In this document: one piece after another, positions 34,275 through 41,251 of the stretch | Position numbering within the stretch: the stretch's first letter is position 1 | Layout: the number at the start of each line of letters is the position of its first letter | From: Bilophila wadsworthia ATCC 49260 | Lineage (GTDB): Bacteria; Desulfobacterota; Desulfovibrionia; Desulfovibrionales; Desulfovibrionaceae | Direction: 5' to 3' | NCBI RefSeq assembly: GCF_000701705.1 | Contig: NZ_JNJP01000003.1 | Location: forward strand, 85,497-149,496 | DNA length: 64,000 nt | Translations under genes and position numbers: made by a program | Notes under the pieces: model-generated | Seen by the model: the letters and a program-made list of their open reading frames with translations, nothing else | Database searches by the model: none | Told to the model about the DNA's origin: nothing

Positions 34275-35411
34275 ATGGAAATGCTCACAATGGGATTTGT
34301 AGCCACGGTGTTTGCCGCTGGCCTTCTATCTTTCTTCTCGCCATGCGTGCTTCCGATCTTGCCGGTGTATTTCGGCTATCTTTCCGGAGGCGTTAACTCC
34401 GCACAGGAGCAAGACAACACCAGCCTTTTTAAAGCGTTTGCCTTTGTTGCGGGCCTGGCCGCTTCCTTTTTCATTCTTGGTTTCGGAGCCGGAGCTTTGG
34501 GCGGGCTCATAAGCAACAGATGGTTCTTTATGGCTTGCGGTGCAATAATCATCGCCTTCGGACTGCATCAGACCGGATTGATCAGCATCCCCCTGCTTGA
34601 ACGGGAAAAAAAGCTGGATGTGGCTTTCAATCCACGCAAAGGTTTGATCGGCGCGTTTGCCCTCGGCTTTCTTTTCTCTTTCGGCTGGACGCCCTGCGTA
34701 GGGCCGGTGCTGGGGGCAGTGCTCGGCATTTCCTCACAGCAAGGCAGCGCCCTTACCGGTGGCGGGCTGCTTTTGGTCTATGCTTTCGGCCTGAGCCTGC
34801 CCTTTGCCGTGCTGGCCCTTGGCTCAAGGAGTCTGTTTGGGCGCATCAAAGGCATATATCCGCATTTTCCCAAAATAAAAATTGCCGGGGGTATCCTGAT
34901 CATCCTTATGGGTTGCTGGATGATTTGGGGGCAAATCACGTTGCTGAGGGCCGGGCAGAATGAGCCAGTCTCAAACTCTGAAAGGCATCCCGCCCGCATG
35001 CAGGCCCTTAACGCCGCCCCGGCCAGCCTGGACGATTTCCGGGGCAAGGCTGTGTGTATAAAGTTCTGGGCTACCTGGTGCCCGCTCTGCTTGGCCGGTC
35101 TCGAGGATTTTGCGGCATTATCCGCCGAGTATGCCGGCTCAGAAGATATAGCCGTTATCTCCGTGGTCGCTCCCGGCCTGAACGGCGAGGTAGGCAAGGA
35201 TGATTTCACTGCCTGGGCCAAGGCGCAGGGCCTGTCTTTCCCGATTTATTTCGATGAGAACGGCGCTTTAACCAAGGAATTCGGAATCAGAGCCTACCCT
35301 ACTTTCGTCTATCTGGGAAAGGACGGCAGGCTGTTCAAACAAAGCGTCGGAGACGAATCCAACGAGCGCGTCATTAAGGAACTTTCAAACCTCGGCGCGC
35401 AAGAGAGGTGA
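34275..35411 (+). CDS. CcdA/DsbD-like membrane reductase fused to a TlpA-type thioredoxin
   Basis: 378 residues. The N-terminal half is a six-helix CcdA domain with its two redox cysteines in FFSPCVLPILPVYFGYLSGG (~14-33) and GWTPCVGPVLGAVLG (~137-151). After ~235 comes a periplasmic thioredoxin domain with FWATWCPLC at ~264-272. CcdA moves electrons from cytoplasmic thioredoxin across the membrane; the fused domain would hand them to periplasmic clients. The msrAB gene starts four bases after its stop, so MsrAB is the likely client. Confidence 0.88.
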   Translation: MEMLTMGFVATVFAAGLLSFFSPCVLPILPVYFGYLSGGVNSAQEQDNTSLFKAFAFVAGLAASFFILGFGAGALGGLISNRWFFMACGAIIIAFGLHQTGLISIPLLEREKKLDVAFNPRKGLIGAFALGFLFSFGWTPCVGPVLGAVLGISSQQGSALTGGGLLLVYAFGLSLPFAVLALGSRSLFGRIKGIYPHFPKIKIAGGILIILMGCWMIWGQITLLRAGQNEPVSNSERHPARMQALNAAPASLDDFRGKAVCIKFWATWCPLCLAGLEDFAALSAEYAGSEDIAVISVVAPGLNGEVGKDDFTAWAKAQGLSFPIYFDENGALTKEFGIRAYPTFVYLGKDGRLFKQSVGDESNERVIKELSNLGAQER

Positions 35412-35415
35412 TATT

Positions 35416-36456
35416 ATGAAAAAAAATATACTCATGCTGGCTGCGGTCATACTCGGCTCAGGCTTTTTTGGCGTAAGCGCCCAAGCAACTGAACCCCTAA
35501 AAGATGCCTATTTCGCAGGTGGCTGTTTCTGGGGTGTGGAAGAATATTTTTCGCGTATTCCGGGTGTGCTTGACGTCACCTCCGGCTACGCCAACGGGAA
35601 TACTGAAAAACCAACTTACAGGGAAGTCTGCTCGGGAAAAACCGGCTATGCCGAGGCCGTGCACGTCAGCTACGACCCGGCCAAAGTAAGCCTGGAAACA
35701 TTGACCAAGCAGTTTTTCAAGATCATCAACCCCATCAGTGTGAACAAGCAGGGCAACGACCTGGGCAGCCAGTACCGAACCGGCCTGTATTACGCCGATG
35801 AAGCCGACAAGCCGGTTCTGGAAAAGGTCTGGAAAGAGATACAGGGCAAATATTCGCAGCCTCTGGCTGTGGAGCTTCTACCCCTGAAAAATTACTATCC
35901 GGCCGAGGAATACCATCAGGATTACCTGAAAAAGAACCCAGGCGGCTATTGCCATATCAGCTTTGACAGTCTCAAAGATATTCCTGCAAGCGACAGAGAC
36001 TCGCTGGACGCAAGCAACTACTCTAAGCCGCCGGCCGAAGAGCTGAAAAAGCTGCTCAGCCCGGAACAATACAATGTAACCCAGAAAAACGGCACTGAAC
36101 GGGCCTTTTCAGGCCGGTATTTGGATAATGAAGAGCCGGGCATATATGTTGACGTGGTAACCGGCGAGCCCCTATTTTCTTCCGCCGACAAGTTTTACTC
36201 CCGCTGCGGCTGGCCCAGCTTCACCAAGCCCATCTCGCCGGTGGTGGTCACCGAGCACAAAGACAGAAGTTTCGGTATGCTGCGCACCGAAGTACGCAGC
36301 CGGGTCGGCGACTCGCATCTCGGCCATGTCTTCGACGACGGCCCGAAAGACCGTGGCGGTTTGCGCTATTGCATCAACAGTCTGGCGATACGGTTCATCC
36401 ACTATGACGACATGGACAAAGAGGGGTACGGAGATTTGAAAAGCGCCGTGAAGTGA
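35416..36456 (+). CDS. msrAB: Periplasmic bifunctional methionine sulfoxide reductase MsrA-MsrB
   Basis: 346 residues with a signal peptide (MKKNILMLAAVILGSGFFGV..). The MsrA domain has GGCFWG with catalytic Cys37 and NYYPAEEYHQDYL at ~158-170. The MsrB domain has FYSRCGWPSF at ~260, VGDSHLGHVFDDGP and the catalytic Cys in LRYCINSLAI at ~319. Together they reduce both S and R forms of methionine sulfoxide. The export signal and the adjoining CcdA-thioredoxin fusion indicate repair of periplasmic proteins, resembling the Neisseria PilB system but split into two genes. Confidence 0.93.
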   Translation: MKKNILMLAAVILGSGFFGVSAQATEPLKDAYFAGGCFWGVEEYFSRIPGVLDVTSGYANGNTEKPTYREVCSGKTGYAEAVHVSYDPAKVSLETLTKQFFKIINPISVNKQGNDLGSQYRTGLYYADEADKPVLEKVWKEIQGKYSQPLAVELLPLKNYYPAEEYHQDYLKKNPGGYCHISFDSLKDIPASDRDSLDASNYSKPPAEELKKLLSPEQYNVTQKNGTERAFSGRYLDNEEPGIYVDVVTGEPLFSSADKFYSRCGWPSFTKPISPVVVTEHKDRSFGMLRTEVRSRVGDSHLGHVFDDGPKDRGGLRYCINSLAIRFIHYDDMDKEGYGDLKSAVK

Positions 36457-36495
36457 TGGTCTTAGTGTCTGAAGCCAGCCTACCGGCTTTAGATA

Positions 36496-36536
36496 AAACA
36501 CGGAGAGCGCCTTGTTTGAGGGCGCTCTCCGTGTTT
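36496..36536. terminator. Bidirectional terminator between msrAB and relaxase
   Basis: AAACACGGAGAGCGCC (36496-36511) and its exact complement (36521-36536) form a 16-base-pair stem with a 9-base loop, with A-rich and T-rich flanks. It lies between converging genes and should stop transcription from both. Confidence 0.9.
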
Positions 36537-38188
36537 CAGCGCATTCTCATACGGTATTGCGGCTGTTCTTCCGGCGGCTTGGGTTTCTGCCGCTCGGCTT
36601 CAATCCGCTCCGCTTCCCTCTGAAACGTCTGTATGAGTTCTTTTGTGGGCTTGGCCGCCGCAAGGTCAATATCTCCGGGTGCGCCAAAGGCGTACCAGAC
36701 CATGCGCCGGGCATAGTCTATCCAGTCGCGGTTTTCTTTCTCCCGCCGGAGCGGACGGGCCTGCCTGTACATTTCATTGGCGGTTTCCTGCGGGGTGTAT
36801 CCGGCAAGGCGCATGTGCAGGGCAAGCAGGCTGTCCATGCGGGAAGCGTCGATAGCTCCGGGATTTTCCTTTTGCAGAATTTCCAGACAGGCGCGGTACG
36901 GCGCGGCCAGACTGCCGATTTTGGGAAACTCGAATTTTCTGACTTCCATATCCGGCCTTATGCGCTTCCTGAAGCGCCAGAGATTGGCAAGGCGGTTGCT
37001 TTTCCGCCCAAGCCAATATTTGAAGCTGCCCAGCGGCGTGGGCTTGGGCGTTTCTTCCCGTAGCCGTTCCCTTTCTTCCCGCTGTTGCTCCTTGAGAAAA
37101 TGCCGGGCAATGTTCAGCATGGGGAGGCCGTGCGGCGCGAGGGCGGCAAGGCTCTTTCGCCGCTGTTCCCGCTGTCGCTCCCGTATTCGCCGCCTGTCGG
37201 CGGCAACGCGCTTCCTGCCGCTTCTCCGGCGCTCCGCTTCATCGGCGCGAGCCTGCCGGTACTCCCGCCATTGCTCGATGAAAACTTCGCTGACCGGCTC
37301 CGGCTCAATTTTCGGCATGTCCTCCGCTTCCGGCGGGTACACTCCGGCTTTATACTCGCCAAGCCGTTTGCAGAGCCTGGACAAGCCGAAATTGCGGTCT
37401 ATGGACGAGGCTTTGACGGCTGTTTCACCCACAAACACGATTGCGCCTGACCCTTTCTTTTCAAAGCGCAAGCCGACCGCCGCCAGTTTTTCATGCAGTT
37501 CTTTCCAGCTTCCGGCAGTCTTGATGATTTTGTGGCCGCGCTCCTGGGCGATACGCATGGCCGATTTTTCGCCGGTAGCGTTTTCAAAGTCTTCGGCCTT
37601 GGCCGTGGGCTTGACGGTTTGCGGCATTTCAAGAAACGGTATCTGCTTTATATTGCGCACTATCTCGCCTTTTTCGTTGACGCGATAACGGGCTTTTTCC
37701 TGACTTGCCCAGCCCTGCTTGTGGGTTATGAGGGCCGCTATCCTGTGGCCTTCCTCAATGTCAAAACCCCGGTGCGGCTGAACCGTTTTCATGGTGTAGG
37801 GGTTTGTCCGGTTGACGGCGATATGCACATGATAATTGCCGGTGTTCCCGTGCAGGGTGTAAAACGCCTGATGTTCCTGTAAACCCATGCGTTCAAGAAA
37901 AATATGCGCGGCCTCGTCAATCTGTTCATGGCTCGGCAGTTCGTTTTCCTGCCAGGACATAACCCAGTGGGCAATCGGCATTTTGCTTTGTACGGATTCC
38001 TCGGCAAGAGCAATCATTTCATTTTTTTGCGCCGCCAAAGTCCCTGTGATGAAGTTCAACGCTCCTGAATACATCAGCTTGTCGTTGCCGTATTCGTCCT
38101 TTTCGGCAAAGATGTAGTCCACCAGGGCGGCTATCATGGTCGCCTTGGGCTTCTCAAAATTGGTGCGCTTCAGCTTTTTCAGGATCAT
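36536..38188 (-). CDS. MOB_P-type relaxase of island 2
   Basis: 550 residues. The N-terminal relaxase domain has a likely nucleophile Tyr25 (ALVDYIFAE), then GNTGNYHVHIAVNR with the His120/His122 pair, and GFDIEEGHRIA. The middle is a long Arg/Glu-rich helix; the C-terminal ~170 residues are conserved with the island 3 relaxase (LGSFKYWLGRKSNRL, MRLAGYTPQETANEMYRQ, RRMVWYAFGAPGDIDL). The ATG overlaps mobC (ATGA). It should nick the island at its own oriT, allowing transfer through a conjugation apparatus supplied in trans. Confidence 0.85.
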   Translation of the reverse strand: MILKKLKRTNFEKPKATMIAALVDYIFAEKDEYGNDKLMYSGALNFITGTLAAQKNEMIALAEESVQSKMPIAHWVMSWQENELPSHEQIDEAAHIFLERMGLQEHQAFYTLHGNTGNYHVHIAVNRTNPYTMKTVQPHRGFDIEEGHRIAALITHKQGWASQEKARYRVNEKGEIVRNIKQIPFLEMPQTVKPTAKAEDFENATGEKSAMRIAQERGHKIIKTAGSWKELHEKLAAVGLRFEKKGSGAIVFVGETAVKASSIDRNFGLSRLCKRLGEYKAGVYPPEAEDMPKIEPEPVSEVFIEQWREYRQARADEAERRRSGRKRVAADRRRIRERQREQRRKSLAALAPHGLPMLNIARHFLKEQQREERERLREETPKPTPLGSFKYWLGRKSNRLANLWRFRKRIRPDMEVRKFEFPKIGSLAAPYRACLEILQKENPGAIDASRMDSLLALHMRLAGYTPQETANEMYRQARPLRREKENRDWIDYARRMVWYAFGAPGDIDLAAAKPTKELIQTFQREAERIEAERQKPKPPEEQPQYRMRMR

Positions 38189-38511
38189 TATCTTTCGCTC
38201 AATCTCTCAATGACCGCCCGTATGGCGTTCAGGGTCGCGCTCAATTCCGCAAGCTCATTCCTCCCGCCTTTTTCCCTGACCGCTTCAAAATTGTATTTGA
38301 GCAAGCCGCCAAGTCGCCGCAACTCCCGGATGGTCTGGCCGTCCGTCTTGGCGACAAGCGGTCTGCCCCCAAAGAACAGGCGGCGCATGTATTCGGAAAC
38401 GGAGATTCCGGCGATTGCCGCCTGTCCGCTCAAACGCGCGTCCTCCTCGCCGGTAAGCCTGAGCGTCCGGCGGCACTGAAAACGCGCGAGGGTCTTGTCT
38501 TTTGCTTTCAT
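38188..38511 (-). CDS. mobC: MobC-like relaxosome protein of island 2
   Basis: 107 residues. TLRLTGEEDARLSGQAAIAG and ISVSEYMRRLFFGGRPLV form the ribbon-helix-helix-like N-terminal half, followed by IRELRRLGGLLKYNFEAVRE. It is closely similar to the island 3 copy (51663-51986). It probably binds oriT beside the relaxase. Confidence 0.8.
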   Translation of the reverse strand: MKAKDKTLARFQCRRTLRLTGEEDARLSGQAAIAGISVSEYMRRLFFGGRPLVAKTDGQTIRELRRLGGLLKYNFEAVREKGGRNELAELSATLNAIRAVIERLSER

Positions 38512-38965
38512 GCCTTTCCTGCCTTTTCAGCGCGTGAGAAGCGAAGCGCCGAATGCGCTGTGGAGTCCAGAGGCGCAGCCTTTGGCAAGGTGTGTGGCTG
38601 TCGTCAGACAGCTACCAACTTGTGAAGAAAAACCGCAATCGTTATGCAAAACAACCTCCATTCAATCCAGTAATCAGCGCATGACGCTTTCCGCTGAATT
38701 TTGTTTGGAACATATATGAGATTTTTCTTTATGTGCAAGCAAAAAAGGCAAATGGACGGTATTATTCTTTTGAGTACAATAGCCATTTTCTGTATGATGA
38801 AACATGATTTTTCACTTCATAAAAAAGTTACTGTGCATATTTGTGCGCTACAGTCTTTTCTGTGCATTACTGTACAATGCCGTCTTGCCCTTGGTACTTG
38901 AAAATAAAGTCGCAATTATGATATGTCTGTTCGCAAAAATCAGTTTCGCAACAGGAGATAAGGCA
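38512..38965. other. Candidate oriT region of island 2
   Basis: No supported gene. Upstream of mobC lies CAGCGC (38528-38533), the conserved loop GTGAGAAGCGAAGCGCCGAA, then GCGCTG (38555-38560). Island 3 has the same loop with a different but still complementary stem (AGAGCG/CGCTCT at 52007-52037). A second hairpin, GGCTGTC/GACAGCT, follows near 38598. The rest is AT-rich and includes the leader of the TraK-like gene. Confidence 0.6.
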
Positions 38966-39256
38966 ATGGGAAAAGCGCAACGCTACACAATGGAACAGAT
39001 TCAGGCCGCGCAAAAATCATTGCGGGGGCTGGCGGTGAAAAACGCCGGAAAGACCAGAGCGGAAACGGTGGAGTTTCTGGCGGCGGATATTCGCAAGGCC
39101 GTGGAGCAAGGTTACAGCCTGAATGAAATCAGGGACACTCTCGCCAAAGCGGGCATATCGGCTCCGCTCTCGCGCATGAAAGCTCTGCTTGGGCAAGGCG
39201 AGGGTGGAAGCGGCGCAAACGGTCGGGGATATGCCGGAAATTCCGGGCAAGCCTGA
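38966..39256 (+). CDS. TraK-like mobilization accessory protein of island 2
   Basis: 96 residues from the ATG at 38966 (AGGAGATAAGG upstream); earlier codons are AT-rich non-coding sequence. It resembles the island 1 protein at 566-937 over ~75 residues (MGKAQRYTMEQIQAAQKSLR, KNAGKTRAETVEFLAADIRK). The last ~19 residues are Gly-rich and unlike the relative. One frame over, the sequence reads EAAQTVGDMPEIPGKPEPES and continues to ~39337, so a one-base frameshift near 39210 may have replaced the native tail. It is transcribed away from mobC. Confidence 0.6.
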   Translation: MGKAQRYTMEQIQAAQKSLRGLAVKNAGKTRAETVEFLAADIRKAVEQGYSLNEIRDTLAKAGISAPLSRMKALLGQGEGGSGANGRGYAGNSGQA

Positions 39257-39455
39257 ACCGGAAAGCATGGTCACGGCTCAGGCTGATACTGCCGTGACTA
39301 CTGACCTGCCCGGCGGGAAAAAGTGCAGTTATTTTTAACTGTGAAGGGTAAAAGCGGTTTCAGAAAAGGCGTGAGCGTATTTTGCCTTTCGGCCTTTCTG
39401 CCTTTTGCTTGTGTGGAGTTTTTTTGTTCGGAAGCCCCCTGCGGAGCGTTTTTTC

Positions 39456-39590
39456 GTCCCGTCGCCCGCGAAGCGGAAACGCCGGAAGCACGGCGGCGAA
39501 TGTCAAGGCCGGGCAAAGCCCGCCCGCATAGCGGGTTGCCTTGACAGAGCCGCCGTGCTTCCGGCACAGTTGCGGGCGTGACGGGCGAAA
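39456..39590. repeat. Large multi-stem palindrome downstream of alpA (island 2)
   Basis: Outer 17-base arms GCCGGAAGCACGGCGGC (39481-39497) and their exact complement (39549-39565) enclose 9-base arms TGTCAAGGC/GCCTTGACA (39501-39509, 39538-39546), which in turn enclose two small hairpins, CGGGC/GCCCG and CCCGC/GCGGG. A further CGTCCCGTCGCCCGC/GCGGGCGTGACGGGCG pairing extends outward. The folded form is cloverleaf-like. The island 1 counterpart is at 3077-3213. The ~100 bases before it (39257-39380) show no gene. Confidence 0.75.
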
Positions 39591-39603
39591 ACAGGGGCAA
39601 TTT

Positions 39604-39837
39604 TCATTTCTGCTTTTCGTCCTTTTTCTCCTCCGCTTTTTGTTGTTCCCCCGTCAGTTCCCTGAGCGTTTTGGCAATGTCCGAGGCTTTCCAGACCGTT
39701 GTTTTGGGGCCGATTTTTATCGGCTTTGGGTACTTGCCGCTTTTGCAACCTTGCCACCATGCGCTTCTGCTTATGGGTATAAGCTCCAGCACTTGCGAGA
39801 TTCGCAAAAGCGCGTCTTCGTTTATGGTTTGTGACAT
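39604..39837 (-). CDS. alpA: AlpA-family excisionase/regulator of island 2
   Basis: 77 residues from the ATG at 39837, with GGAGG upstream. It carries the AlpA signature LLRISQVLELIPISRSAWWQ, GKYPKPIKIGPKTTVWKASD and a Lys/Glu-rich tail. It lies 42 bases downstream of the integrase stop. Confidence 0.85.
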   Translation of the reverse strand: MSQTINEDALLRISQVLELIPISRSAWWQGCKSGKYPKPIKIGPKTTVWKASDIAKTLRELTGEQQKAEEKKDEKQK

Positions 39838-39879
39838 ACTTTCCTCCGTTGGTTGTGGGTGTTGTTTCAAAAATTGTTT

Positions 39880-41076
39880 TCATACACCACCAAGACTGTT
39901 GCGCGTTTTTTCGCGTAATTCATCAAGGTAGTCGGCCCATTCCTGCATCATCTTCCGCCGTTCAGGCAGATATTCGGCGCGGTTGTATATGCCGCGAATG
40001 ATGTTTCTTGGAACGTGCGCAAGCTGGCGTTCTATCCAGTCAGCGTTATAGCCAAGCTCGTTAAGCATGGTGGAGGCCATAGACCTGAAGCCGTGCGGGC
40101 ACATTTCATCAGTGTCAAAGCCGATGCGCCGTATTGCCCCAAGCAGGGCTGATTTGCTCATGCTCCGCTTTTCTGTTTTGTAGTTGGGGAATACATAAAC
40201 GTCATTGCCGGAGTAGTTTTGCATTCTCCGCAGTATCGCTATGGACTGGCGGCTCAGGGGTATCAGGTGGTCGCGGGACATTTTCATGCGTTCCGCCGGA
40301 ATGCGCCACAAAGCGTCATCAAAATCAATTTCCCGCCATTCGGCGTTGCGCAGTTCGCCGGTGCGGCAAAACGTGAGCGCCATAAGTTGCAAGGCGCTCC
40401 GCACAACAAGAGTTCCGGGGTAGTTGTCCAGGGCAATCAGCAAATTGCCCACGGCTTCCGGCGTGGTCTGCGAAGGCAGGTTTCGGCGTATGCGCGGGGC
40501 AAGCGCGCCTTTCAGATCCGCCGCCGGGTCGCGCTCGGCGCGGCCGGTAGCAATGGCGTAGCGGAAAACGCACGAACAGATTGTACGCACACAATGCGCT
40601 ATGTCCCTCGTTCCCCGCGCTTCGATTTTTCGGAGTATCGCCAATACTTCCGGCGCGGAAATTGTGTTGACGGGTTTTGAGCCTATGGCCGGGAAGAGAT
40701 TGCGCTTCATGCGGCAAAGGTTGGTCTTGGTGTATGCTTCGCTCCATTTGTCGCGCTGTTGCTCATACCATTCCATAGCAACCAGTTCAAAAGTGTTCTG
40801 GTAGGCGACTTTTTCCTGTTTACGCTGTTCTGACGGGTCAATACCGCTTTCAAGCGTCTTGCGGGCCTGTTCGGCGCGTTCTCTGGCGTCCTTCAGGCTG
40901 ACGGTGGGGTACAGGCCAAGGGAAATGAGTTTTTCCCTGCCGTGAAACTGGTATTTGAACCGCCATGCTTTTGTGCCGTTGGGGGACACGAGCATGAAAA
41001 GTCCCTTGCCGTCGAACAACTTTTGCGCCTTGTCGCCGGGCTTTACGGCTCTGAGGGCTGTATCGGTCAATGCCAT
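39880..41076 (-). CDS. int: P4-type tyrosine integrase of island 2
   Basis: 398 residues from the ATG at 41076 (GGAGG upstream). The P4 N-terminus MALTDTALRAVKPGDKAQKL and LISLGLYPTVSLKDARERAE are followed by a complete active site: Arg in FCRTGEL, HGFRS, RQLAHV and the nucleophile Tyr in GIYNRAEYLPE. It is close to the island 3 enzyme and more distant from those of island 1. The att site in traU lies ~150 bases upstream, so it is the enzyme that split traU. Confidence 0.92.
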   Translation of the reverse strand: MALTDTALRAVKPGDKAQKLFDGKGLFMLVSPNGTKAWRFKYQFHGREKLISLGLYPTVSLKDARERAEQARKTLESGIDPSEQRKQEKVAYQNTFELVAMEWYEQQRDKWSEAYTKTNLCRMKRNLFPAIGSKPVNTISAPEVLAILRKIEARGTRDIAHCVRTICSCVFRYAIATGRAERDPAADLKGALAPRIRRNLPSQTTPEAVGNLLIALDNYPGTLVVRSALQLMALTFCRTGELRNAEWREIDFDDALWRIPAERMKMSRDHLIPLSRQSIAILRRMQNYSGNDVYVFPNYKTEKRSMSKSALLGAIRRIGFDTDEMCPHGFRSMASTMLNELGYNADWIERQLAHVPRNIIRGIYNRAEYLPERRKMMQEWADYLDELREKTRNSLGGV

Positions 41077-41084
41077 TGGGGTAA

Positions 41085-41251
41085 TCCTCCGTGTTGAGAT
41101 TGATTTACCCCATACGCTACCCCAAAAAATGGGGTATGTCCATGCGTCCAAGAAAATCCATGTATATCCAAATTTTCAAATTTATCTTGTATTATCAATA
41201 TGTTTTATATCAAAACGGATGATATTTTTCTGCGATAGTCCTCTTCGTAGC
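41085..41251. other. Right end of island 2: arm-like repeats and att core
   Basis: TACCCC occurs twice (41107 and 41118) with an inverted copy (GGGGTA) at 41133, directly before the integrase start. The same spaced pattern followed by AAAAAAT occurs at the other end and in island 3. The att core TCGTAGC is at 41245-41251. This arrangement fits arm and core sites of a tyrosine-recombinase attachment site. Confidence 0.55.
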
